Assembly (NCBI GenBank): GCA_002499945.1
Contig: DKYP01000144.1
Span: 1-8,858, forward strand
Direction of reading: 5' to 3'
Origin: Lachnoclostridium sp. UBA7097
GTDB lineage: Bacteria; Bacillota; Clostridia; Lachnospirales; Lachnospiraceae
DNA length: 8,858 nucleotides
Shown here piece after piece: positions 1 to 6,259 of the stretch; the first letter of the stretch is position 1; each line of letters opens with the position of its first letter. The translations under genes were made by a program, and so were the position numbers. The notes beneath the pieces are model-generated. The model did no database searches, had not been told where the DNA came from, and saw only the letters and a program-made list of their open reading frames with translations.

Positions 1-150
1 GAACTGGGATATAAGAAAATGATTTTGGAAACAGGAGAACTTTTAGCGGAATCCTGTCATGTATATTCAAAGTTAGGATTTAAGCAAATTCCTAATTATG
101 GTGCGTATGTAGATATGCCAGAATCTCTTTGTATGGGAAAAGAATTGTAA
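1..150 (+). CDS. GNAT-family N-acetyltransferase, C-terminal fragment (5' end outside window)
   Basis: The first frame is open from base 1 to a TAA at 148-150 and gives the last 49 residues of a protein. The fragment contains the typical end of a GNAT fold: a helix, then YSKLGFKQIPNYGAY, then PESLCMGKEL. The Y-x-K-L-G-F segment followed by an aromatic-rich strand is what the final acetyl-CoA-binding helix and strand of GNAT enzymes look like, and the ending PESLCM-x-K is common in small single-domain acetyltransferases of Firmicutes. These enzymes move an acetyl group from acetyl-CoA to an amine; the substrate cannot be told from this end piece. The start codon and acetyl-CoA P-loop motif lie upstream of the window. 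A probable terminator follows about 85 bp downstream, so the gene is not part of the secA operon. Confidence 0.8.
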   Translation, partial: ELGYKKMILETGELLAESCHVYSKLGFKQIPNYGAYVDMPESLCMGKEL

Positions 151-233
151 ACCGGAACAGACAAATTCCAATTTTTAGAACCATAGCAAACAGAAAAACG
201 AATAACCGCCGCTACATAGGACGGCACACCAAG

Positions 234-266
234 ACAGGAAATCAAGAAAAGGTTTTCTGTTTTTTT
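234..266 (+). terminator. Probable rho-independent terminator after the acetyltransferase gene
   Basis: An 8-bp stem, ACAGGAAA (234-241) with TTTTCTGT (253-260), contains one G-T wobble pair and encloses an 11-base loop. It is followed directly by further T residues (261-266). The stem is AT-rich and therefore weak, but the T-run and the position downstream of the acetyltransferase stop codon fit termination of that transcript. Confidence 0.55.
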
Positions 267-286
267 ACGTCCATTTTTGGCATTTT

Positions 287-342
287 GAAAAACCGCCAGT
301 ATTATACTGTGCAAAGGGGTTCTGTGGATGACAGGGTTTTTC
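287..342. repeat. Nested inverted repeat able to form a three-way-junction structure
   Basis: A perfect 8-bp outer inverted repeat pairs GAAAAACC (287-294) with GGTTTTTC (335-342). Inside it lie two smaller hairpins: CAGTA/TACTG (297-301 with 305-309, loop of 3) and CTGT/ACAG (322-325 with 331-334, loop of 5). Together these would fold into a cloverleaf-like RNA or DNA element of 56 bases, followed by four T residues. It could be a structured transcript end, a small RNA, or the relic of a small non-autonomous element. The sequence alone does not decide. Confidence 0.4.
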
Positions 343-374
343 TTTTAAGTAAAAAAATATAAAAATATTTGTAA

Positions 375-491
375 CAAATCGTACTTGAATTAACAGGCAA
401 AATAATTGTATTAGGTGTCATTGTAAATATTGTAACAGGAATTATTCTTGTTTATGGAATTAGCAGGCGCACAAACAGTATGACAATGTAA
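375..491 (+). pseudogene. Possible remnant of a membrane-protein gene (hydrophobic C-terminal peptide)
   Basis: After a TAA at 372-374 the frame stays open to TAA at 489-491, 38 codons. It encodes a plausible single transmembrane segment, KIIVLGVIVNIVTGIILVYG, followed by a positively charged tail (ISRRTNS...). Hydrophobic stretch then Arg-Arg is the usual layout of a membrane helix with its cytoplasmic side after it. No ATG, GTG or TTG start lies before the hydrophobic part and no ribosome site is visible, so this is not a complete gene. It may be the 3' end of a decayed membrane-protein gene or a chance open frame in AT-rich DNA. Confidence 0.25.
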
Positions 492-532
492 AGTGTTTGT
501 AATCACGTAATTACAATAAAAGTCATTAGCAA

Positions 533-649
533 TCAATATTTTATAAAATTACTGTCCATTGGTAAAATGGTAAACCACAACGGACTGTCTGGATACAATG
601 CTATAAGCTGTTTAATTGCCAGCACCACTTTAGTATTATAATAATTAAC
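533..649 (-). pseudogene. Possible short gene remnant on the minus strand
   Basis: Between TAG (650-652) and TGA (533-535) on the minus strand a 38-codon stretch reads VNYYNTKVVLAIKQLIALYP and then DSPLWFTILPMDSNFIKY. The amphipathic helix-like first half and the mixed second half look more protein-like than a random AT-rich translation. There is no ATG near the beginning; the first GTG is at 626-628 with no clear ribosome site. It begins just where the neighbouring truncated ATPase stops matching its family, so it may be the relic of a different gene joined there by a rearrangement. I do not recognise the family. Confidence 0.2.
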
Positions 650-986
650 CTATAAATACATTTTTTCCTTCAAAAGTATTTTCCTTTACATTGGCAAAAC
701 TAAAGCTTATTACAGGATATGTTCCTTGCAGGCTGTGGTATTTTTCTTCTTTCCAGATATTTAAGGATTCAAAAATACTGTACTGCCCGGCATAATTTAG
801 GGAAAAAAACCGTTCTGCCATATTTATATTAAGGGTTTTGCCAAAACGCCTTGGTCTTGTAAGCAATGTAACACTGCTGCCATTTTCCCACCATTCACGT
901 ATGAAATTTGTTTTATCCACATAGAAATAATTATTCTGGATAATTGTTTCAAAATCCTGTATTCCTAATGCTGTTGTCCTTGGCAT
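645..986 (-). pseudogene. Truncated AAA-ATPase-like protein (PF09820 type), N-terminal part only
   Basis: The 113-residue product starts MPRTTALGIQDFETI, then YFYVDKTNFIREWW, then the P-loop-like segment TRPRRFGKTLNINMAERFF, then PVISFSFANVKENTF. This order (short N-terminal helix, 'YVDKT' block, 'RPRRFGKT' nucleotide-binding loop, 'F..L' helix, 'PVI.SF' strand) is the N-terminal third of the 'predicted AAA-ATPase' family, whose members usually exceed 500 residues and occur in many copies in Clostridia and Bacteroidetes. Here the match ends after about residue 106, and six unrelated residues follow before a stop. The Walker B region and the C-terminal nuclease-like domain are missing. The ATG at 984-986 is preceded by GGGGGA on the minus strand, so the 5' end and ribosome site are preserved. 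The family's function is unclear. I infer a decaying gene fragment rather than a working small protein. Confidence 0.75.
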
Positions 987-1210
987 ATAAATTCCCCCAT
1001 TCTTGTTTTTTATAATATATTACCATAAGCAGTTACCTAATTCTATCGGGAACTTACATTTAAATCTCTACATTTTAAAAAAAGTCCGCCAGCCCATCTA
1101 ATTTTTAACTTTACAAAATTACCCCATTGGTTTTATGCTTATTTTTATGTGTATATGTGGGCATATTTGAATAGGAAGGCAGAAAAATGTGCAATAATAA
1201 AAAATATGAG

Positions 1211-1239
1211 TTGATTACAGAATGATTTAATGATATACT
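1211..1239 (+). promoter_or_regulatory. Sigma-A-type promoter for the secA operon, with extended -10
   Basis: TTGATT (1211-1216) is separated by exactly 17 bases from TATACT (1234-1239). The dinucleotide TG at 1231-1232, one base before the -10 box, makes an extended -10. This matches the housekeeping sigma factor consensus well in both boxes and spacing. The expected start of transcription is near 1246, giving a leader of about 50 bases before the secA ATG. It is the only good promoter seen for the five genes that follow. Confidence 0.65.
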
Positions 1240-1252
1240 TTAGAATGATTTA
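1219..1252 (+). repeat. 11-bp direct repeat AGAATGATTTA flanking the secA -10 box
   Basis: AGAATGATTTA occurs at 1219-1229 and again at 1242-1252, 23 bp apart start to start, with a shorter AATGAT at 1229-1234 between them. The two full copies bracket the -10 element and the expected transcription start. A regulator binding both copies on the same DNA face is possible, but repeats of this kind can arise by chance in AT-rich DNA. Confidence 0.35.
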
Positions 1253-1281
1253 TTTGTTATTACTTATAATTAAGAATATAT

Positions 1282-1286
1282 AGGAG
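1282..1286 (+). promoter_or_regulatory. Ribosome binding site that sets the secA start
   Basis: AGGAG ends 8 bases before the ATG at 1295. A GTG at 1286 is also in frame but overlaps this Shine-Dalgarno sequence and has none of its own, so ATG 1295 is the start. Confidence 0.8.
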
Positions 1287-1294
1287 TGAATTTC

Positions 1295-3859
1295 ATGAGT
1301 TTAATTAGTAAGATATTTGGAACACACAGCCAGCATGAGGTAAAGCGCATAATACCAATTGTTGATAAGATAGAGGCTCTTGCTCCGGAATATGAGAAGC
1401 TTAGTGATGAAGAACTTAAGGCAAAGACGCCTGAATTTAAAGAGAGGCTTGCTAATGGTGAAACGCTTGATGATATCCTGCCTGAAGCATATGCAACAGT
1501 CAGGGAAGCAGCTACGCGTGTACTTGGTATGCGCCATTACAGGGTGCAGCTTATTGGTGGTGTAATACTGCACCAGGGACGTATTACAGAGATGCGTACT
1601 GGTGAAGGAAAGACTCTTGTATCTACACTTCCTGCATATCTTAATGCACTTGAAGGCAAGGGTGTGCATATTGTAACTGTTAATGATTACCTTGCAAAGC
1701 GTGATGCTGAATGGATGGGGCAGGTACATGAGTTCCTCGGGCTTAAGGTTGGTGTAATCCTTAATGACTTAAGCAGTGATGAGAGAAGGGAAGCATATAA
1801 CTGTGATATAACATATGCCACTAATAATGAGTTAGGTTTTGATTATCTGCGTGATAATATGGTTGTATATAAAGAAGAGCTTGTGCAGCGTTCACTCCAT
1901 TATGCAATTATAGATGAGGTTGACTCTGTACTTATAGATGAGGCACGTACCCCGCTTATTATTTCGGGGCAGAGCGGCAAGTCAACGAAGCTTTATGAAG
2001 CCTGTGATATATTTGTAAAACAGCTTGAAAAGGGTACTGCAAAAGAACTTTCCAAAATAGATATCCTTATGAATGAGAAGGAAGAAGAAACAGGTGATTA
2101 TGTTGTTGATGAAAAGGACAAGAATGTAAACCTTACCGCAGAGGGTGTAAGGAAAGCGGAGAGGTTTTTCCAGGTAAAAAACCTTGCTGACCCTGATAAT
2201 CTTGAATTACAGCATAATATTAACCTTGCATTAAGGGCACATTCACTTATGGCAAGGGACAAGGATTATGTTGTAAATAATGATGAAGTCCTTATTGTAG
2301 ATGAATTTACAGGGCGTATAATGCCAGGAAGAAGGTTCTCTGACGGGCTCCACCAGGCGATAGAAGCAAAAGAGCATGTAAAGGTTAAGAGGGAAAGCAA
2401 GACCCTTGCAACTATTACATTCCAGAATTTCTTTAATAAATATAATAAGAAGTCAGGCATGACTGGTACAGCTATAACAGAGGAAAAGGAGTTCCGTGAT
2501 ATTTATGGTATGGACGTAGTAGAAGTGCCTACAAACCTCCCTGTAATCCGTAAAGATTATGATGATGCGGTTTATAAGACACAGGAAGAGAAGTTCAATG
2601 CTGTTATAGCAGATATTGAAGAGGCGCATAAAAAGGGACAACCTGTGCTTGTTGGTACTATTAATATTGATACATCAGAGTATCTTAGTGACAAGCTTAA
2701 GAAAAAGGGAGTCCCGCATAAAGTCCTGAATGCAAAGTTCCATGAACTTGAAGCTGAAATAATAGCTGATGCAGGGCAGAAGGGTGCAGTTACTATTGCT
2801 ACGAATATGGCAGGACGTGGTACTGATATTAAGCTTGGCGAAGGTGTCAAGGAACTTGGCGGCTTAAAGATTGTAGGCACGGAACGCCATGAATCAAGGC
2901 GTATAGATAACCAGCTGCGCGGGCGTGCAGGAAGGCAGGGCGACCCTGGCGAGTCAAGGTTTTATATTTCACTTGAAGATAACCTTATGCGCCTGTTTGG
3001 TTCAGAGAAGCTTATGGGGCTTTTCTCTGCAATGCCTGATGGCGAACAGGTAGAGCATAAGATGCTTTCAAGTGCTATTGAAAGCGCACAGAAGAAGATT
3101 GAAGGCAATAACTTTGGCATAAGAAAGAACCTGCTTGAATTTGACCGTGTAAATAATGAGCAGAGGGAGGTTATATATAAAGAACGCCGCCAGGTGCTTG
3201 ATGGTGACAATATGCGTGACACCATCTATAAGATGATTACTGATGTTGTGGAGAAATGTGTTAATTCAGTAATAAGTGATGATACTTCTGCGGAAGAATG
3301 GGATATACATGAATTAAATAATATACTTCTTCCTATTATACCTTTAAAGAAGATAAAGCTTTCTGAGGAACAGGTGAAACATATTACAAAGGCAGAACTT
3401 ATACAGCAGCTTAAAGAGGAGGCTGTAAAAGTATATGAAGCAAAAGAAGCAGAATTTCCTGACCAGGATAATATACGTGAAGTTGAGAGGGTTATACTTC
3501 TTAAAGTTATTGACAGGAAGTGGATGGACCATATAGATGATATGGACCAGCTCCGCCAGGGCATAGGACTTCAGGCTTATGGACAGAGGGACCCTGTTGT
3601 AGAATATAAATTTGCCGGCTTTGATATGTTTGATGCAATGATTGATGCAATTACTGAAGAAACTGTAAAAGCGCTTACACATATACAGGTAGAGCAGAAG
3701 GTTGAACGTGAACAGGTAGCGAAGGTTACAGGAACTAATAAAGATGAATCAGTACAGTCTGCACCGAAGAAGAGGACAGGCAAGAAGGTACAGCCAAATG
3801 ACCCTTGTCCTTGTGGAAGTGGCAAGAAGTATAAGATGTGCTGTGGGAAGAAGCTGTAA
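1295..3859 (+). CDS. secA: Preprotein translocase ATPase SecA
   Basis: SecA is the cytosolic motor that feeds unfolded preproteins through the SecYEG channel using ATP. The product is 854 residues, close to the B. subtilis protein (about 840). The start MSLISKIFG is typical. NBD1 carries the Walker A loop MRTGEGKT (K106) and the DEVD Walker B box (207-210). The preprotein cross-linking domain follows, then MTGTA at about 389. NBD2 carries MAGRGTDI and QLRGRAGRQGDPGES (540-554, with the arginine finger region). The helical scaffold and wing domains contain the WMDHIDDMDQLRQGIGLQAYGQRDP block. The extreme C-terminus has a zinc-binding SEC-C motif, C838-x-C840...C849-C850, preceded by a lysine-rich linker; this tail binds SecB or ribosomes in other species. 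All key motifs are intact. The gene is first in a tight plus-strand cluster, 21 bp before prfB. Confidence 0.98.
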   Translation: MSLISKIFGTHSQHEVKRIIPIVDKIEALAPEYEKLSDEELKAKTPEFKERLANGETLDDILPEAYATVREAATRVLGMRHYRVQLIGGVILHQGRITEMRTGEGKTLVSTLPAYLNALEGKGVHIVTVNDYLAKRDAEWMGQVHEFLGLKVGVILNDLSSDERREAYNCDITYATNNELGFDYLRDNMVVYKEELVQRSLHYAIIDEVDSVLIDEARTPLIISGQSGKSTKLYEACDIFVKQLEKGTAKELSKIDILMNEKEEETGDYVVDEKDKNVNLTAEGVRKAERFFQVKNLADPDNLELQHNINLALRAHSLMARDKDYVVNNDEVLIVDEFTGRIMPGRRFSDGLHQAIEAKEHVKVKRESKTLATITFQNFFNKYNKKSGMTGTAITEEKEFRDIYGMDVVEVPTNLPVIRKDYDDAVYKTQEEKFNAVIADIEEAHKKGQPVLVGTINIDTSEYLSDKLKKKGVPHKVLNAKFHELEAEIIADAGQKGAVTIATNMAGRGTDIKLGEGVKELGGLKIVGTERHESRRIDNQLRGRAGRQGDPGESRFYISLEDNLMRLFGSEKLMGLFSAMPDGEQVEHKMLSSAIESAQKKIEGNNFGIRKNLLEFDRVNNEQREVIYKERRQVLDGDNMRDTIYKMITDVVEKCVNSVISDDTSAEEWDIHELNNILLPIIPLKKIKLSEEQVKHITKAELIQQLKEEAVKVYEAKEAEFPDQDNIREVERVILLKVIDRKWMDHIDDMDQLRQGIGLQAYGQRDPVVEYKFAGFDMFDAMIDAITEETVKALTHIQVEQKVEREQVAKVTGTNKDESVQSAPKKRTGKKVQPNDPCPCGSGKKYKMCCGKKL

Positions 3860-3880
3860 TTAAAGGACTGAGGTGAGCAG

Positions 3881-4990
3881 ATGATAGAGTTTGATAATAT
3901 AAAAGCTGTACTGGCAAAGTATGAAGAACCTCTTAAGAACATGGCTGATTCACTCGATTTGGATAATAAAAGGGACAGGGCAGAAGAACTTGACAAAACT
4001 ATGGAGGAACCGGGTTTCTGGGATGACCCGGCTTCTTCTACGTTGGTAGTACAGGAAAGCCGGAAAATTAAATCTGTTATTGAGAGATATGAAAAGCTTT
4101 GTAGTGACAGGGACGACATGCTTGTGCTTATAGAGATATCTGAAGAGGAAAATGACGCTGGCACACTTCCTGATATTGAAGATTCATTAAAAGAATTTGA
4201 AGAGGAATTTGAGGCATTAAGGATTGAAACATTGTTAGGCGGTGAATATGACAAGGATAATGCAATCCTTACATTACATGCAGGGGCTGGCGGCACGGAA
4301 AGCTGTGACTGGGCAAGTATGCTTTGCCGGATGTACCAGAGATGGGCAGAGAAAAAGGGTTTTTCAGTTGAAATACTTGATTTCCTTGATGGTGATGAAG
4401 CAGGTTACAAGTCGGTGACATTACAGATAAACGGGATAAATGCATATGGCTACCTTAAGTCAGAACATGGTGTGCACAGGCTTGTAAGGATTTCACCGTT
4501 TAATGCGGCAGGAAAAAGGCAGACGTCGTTTGTGTCATGTGATGTAATGCCTGATATAGAAGAGGATTTGGACGTTGAAATAGCAGATGATGATATCCGG
4601 ATTGATACTTACAGGTCAAGTGGTGCAGGCGGGCAGCATATCAATAAAACATCTTCTGCAATACGTATCACACATTTTCCTACAGGAATAGTTGTGCAGT
4701 GTCAAAATGAACGTTCACAGCATATGAATAAAGATAAGGCAATGCAAATGTTAAAGGCAAAGCTGTATATGCTGAAACAGAAAGAGCAGCTTGAAAAAGC
4801 AAGCGGCATAAGAGGGGAAGTAATGGATAATGGCTGGGGAAGCCAGATACGTTCATATGTAATGCAGCCATACACTATGGTTAAGGACCACCGTACAAGC
4901 CACGAAGTTAGTAATGTTTCGGGGGTTTTAGATGGTGATATAGATTCATTTATAAATGCTTATCTGGCATGGATTACACAGGCTGCTTAA
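3881..4990 (+). CDS. prfB: Peptide chain release factor 2 (RF2)
   Basis: RF2 recognises UGA and UAA stop codons on the ribosome and triggers release of the finished protein. The product is 369 residues, a usual full length. Domain 1 is the coiled N-terminal part (to about 115). The stop-codon reading tripeptide SPF is at 205-207, which separates it from RF1 (PxT). The catalytic GGQ loop is at 250-252 within RSSGAGGQHINKTSSAIRITH. Residue 246 is Ser, where E. coli K-12 has Thr and most species have Ala or Ser. Unlike most prfB genes, the reading frame is continuous through the region where the programmed +1 frameshift (CTT TGA) normally sits near codon 25: here it reads TCA CTC GAT TTG (S-L-D-L). 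The ribosome site GAGGTGA lies just before the ATG at 3881. It follows secA by 21 bp and precedes hom by 19 bp, so co-transcription is likely. Confidence 0.97.
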   Translation: MIEFDNIKAVLAKYEEPLKNMADSLDLDNKRDRAEELDKTMEEPGFWDDPASSTLVVQESRKIKSVIERYEKLCSDRDDMLVLIEISEEENDAGTLPDIEDSLKEFEEEFEALRIETLLGGEYDKDNAILTLHAGAGGTESCDWASMLCRMYQRWAEKKGFSVEILDFLDGDEAGYKSVTLQINGINAYGYLKSEHGVHRLVRISPFNAAGKRQTSFVSCDVMPDIEEDLDVEIADDDIRIDTYRSSGAGGQHINKTSSAIRITHFPTGIVVQCQNERSQHMNKDKAMQMLKAKLYMLKQKEQLEKASGIRGEVMDNGWGSQIRSYVMQPYTMVKDHRTSHEVSNVSGVLDGDIDSFINAYLAWITQAA

Positions 4991-4999
4991 AGCCGGAAT

Positions 5000-5004
5000 G
5001 GAGG
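5000..5004 (+). promoter_or_regulatory. Ribosome binding site that sets the hom start
   Basis: GGAGG lies 5 bases before ATG 5010. Two earlier in-frame ATGs exist, at 4956 (inside prfB) and at 4998, but the latter overlaps this Shine-Dalgarno and neither has its own. Only the ATG at 5010 gives the usual N-terminus M-V-N-V-S-I-L-G-Y-G. Confidence 0.75.
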
Positions 5005-5009
5005 AAGAA

Positions 5010-6224
5010 ATGGTTAATGTAAGTATATTAGGATATGGCACTATTGGCTCCGGTGTTTTCCAGGTTTTAAAGGAAAACTGCCAGATTATAAAAGAAAGGG
5101 CCGGGGAGGAAATTAAGGTTAAATCAATACTTGATTTAAGGGAATTTCCAGGGGACTGTGCAGAAGAATTTATTGTACATGATTTTAAGGAAATTGATAA
5201 TGATGACAGCATACAGATAGTAGTTGAAACTATGGGAGGGCTCCACCCTGCGTATGAGTTTGTTAAAGCAAGCCTTGAAAAGGGCAGGAGTGTATGTACA
5301 TCAAACAAGGCACTTGTTGCTGCATTTGGCCCGGAGCTTCTTAAAATAGCAGAAGAAAAGAAGTGCAATTTCCTGTTTGAAGCAAGTGTAGGCGGTGGTA
5401 TTCCAATTATACGCCCTCTTAAATCTTCACTTGCACCAGATATGATAGAGCAGATTTCAGGTATTTTAAATGGTACTACAAATTATATACTTACTGAAAT
5501 GACAGAAAAAGGCACAGATTTTGAAACAGTGCTTAAAGACGCACAGGCAAAGGGTTACGCAGAAAAAGACCCAACAGCAGATATAGAGGGCTATGACGCC
5601 TGCCGCAAAATTGCAATACTGGCATCACTTGCATACGGGCACCAGGTTGATTTTGAAGATATATATACAGAAGGGATTACAAAGATTACAGAAAGGGATA
5701 TAAATTATGCTAAGAAGCTTGGGGCAAAGGTAAAAATATTTGGTTCAGGCAAAAAGCAGGGGGAAAAGGTTAGTGCAATGGTTGCGCCTGTGCTTATAAC
5801 ATCCAGACATCCGCTTTACAGTGTTGACGGCGTATTTAATGCAATACTTGTAAGAGGCAATATGGCAGGTGATATAATGTTTTACGGGCAGGGCGCAGGA
5901 AAACTTGCTACAGCAAGCGCTGTAGTTTCTGATATTATGGAAGCAGCAAAACATAATGGTATAAATATAAAAACAATCTGGGATGGCAAGAAACTTGCAC
6001 TTGTACCATTTGAAGAAAGTGTTTCAAAATTCTTTGTAAGGCTTTCTGGGACAAAAGCAGAAAATGAAGCAAAAGCCGTAGAAGCATTTGGCAGTGTTAC
6101 ACCTGTAGAAGCAGGGTATAGTGATGAATATGCATTTATAACAGGGGAAATAACAGAAGGTGCATATGCAAAGGCAGAAGAAAAACTTGGCAATGTTATA
6201 AATAAAATCCGTATTGGGGATTAG
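5010..6224 (+). CDS. hom: Homoserine dehydrogenase
   Basis: The enzyme reduces aspartate 4-semialdehyde to homoserine with NAD(P)H, the branch point leading to threonine and methionine. The product is 404 residues. An N-terminal Rossmann fold opens with ILGYGTIGSGV (6-16). TSNKALVA (98-104) carries K100, and ASVGGGIPIIRPL and ILNGTTNYILTEM (152-164) form the substrate side. The block GYAEKDPTADIEGYDACRK (182-200) places E185, D196 and K200 in the same spacing as the yeast catalytic residues E208, D219 and K223. The last 75 residues (about 330-404) sit where an ACT domain is expected but lack the usual D-x-P-G-V-L ligand loop and are shorter than normal. An upstream in-frame ATG at 4956 would overlap prfB and is rejected. 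The gene follows prfB by 19 bp and precedes the apgM-like gene by 35 bp. Confidence 0.96.
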   Translation: MVNVSILGYGTIGSGVFQVLKENCQIIKERAGEEIKVKSILDLREFPGDCAEEFIVHDFKEIDNDDSIQIVVETMGGLHPAYEFVKASLEKGRSVCTSNKALVAAFGPELLKIAEEKKCNFLFEASVGGGIPIIRPLKSSLAPDMIEQISGILNGTTNYILTEMTEKGTDFETVLKDAQAKGYAEKDPTADIEGYDACRKIAILASLAYGHQVDFEDIYTEGITKITERDINYAKKLGAKVKIFGSGKKQGEKVSAMVAPVLITSRHPLYSVDGVFNAILVRGNMAGDIMFYGQGAGKLATASAVVSDIMEAAKHNGINIKTIWDGKKLALVPFEESVSKFFVRLSGTKAENEAKAVEAFGSVTPVEAGYSDEYAFITGEITEGAYAKAEEKLGNVINKIRIGD

Positions 6225-6259
6225 GCTGAAAGCAGCATAGGAAAGAGGTAAGGGTAATA

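Larger units (their letters stand above)
151..644. other. AT-rich intergenic region with gene remnants and inverted repeats
   Basis: About 490 bases lie between the acetyltransferase stop and the truncated ATPase gene without any gene I can identify. The region holds a probable terminator (234-266), a nested inverted repeat (287-342), a short open stretch encoding a hydrophobic peptide (375-491, plus strand), a 7-bp hairpin (497-503 with 510-516), and a short protein-like minus-strand stretch (533-649). Longer open stretches at 96-362 on either strand have no good ribosome site and poor protein character. The pattern suggests eroded accessory DNA rather than a functional gene. Confidence 0.5.
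987..1294. other. Divergent intergenic region between the ATPase fragment and secA
   Basis: About 310 AT-rich bases separate the minus-strand ATPase fragment from secA. The right-hand third holds the secA promoter (1211-1239), an 11-bp direct repeat and the secA ribosome site. A 7-bp AT inverted repeat (TAATTTT at 1099-1105 with AAAATTA at 1115-1121) lies in the middle. A 12-codon open frame (1187-1225) has a Shine-Dalgarno-like AGGAAGG at 1173-1179 but lies upstream of the predicted transcription start. No convincing promoter for the minus strand, no riboswitch and no tRNA were seen. Confidence 0.5.

Noticed and set aside
129..362. Open frame of 77 codons after the acetyltransferase gene
   Set aside because: It overlaps the acetyltransferase end, the terminator and the branched inverted repeat; the translation shows no family resemblance and no proper ribosome site.
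1099..1121. 7-bp AT inverted repeat upstream of secA
   Set aside because: Composed only of A and T in AT-rich DNA with no T-run or promoter context, so chance is the simplest explanation.
1286..1294. GTG start for secA three codons upstream
   Set aside because: The GTG overlaps the AGGAG ribosome site that correctly serves the ATG at 1295, and MSLISKIFG is the normal SecA beginning.
3577..4296. Long minus-strand open frame (239 codons) opposite the secA end and prfB start
   Set aside because: It lies antisense to two well-supported genes, is serine-rich low-complexity in translation, and has no recognisable domain. It is a shadow of coding sequence on the other strand.
4956..5009. Earlier in-frame ATGs for hom at 4956 and 4998
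   Set aside because: The first overlaps the prfB 3' end and adds residues not seen in the family; the second overlaps the GGAGG that serves ATG 5010.
6225..6236. GCTG-AAAG-CAGC hairpin directly after the hom stop
   Set aside because: Only a 4-bp stem with no T-run; too weak to act as a terminator and likely to occur by chance.
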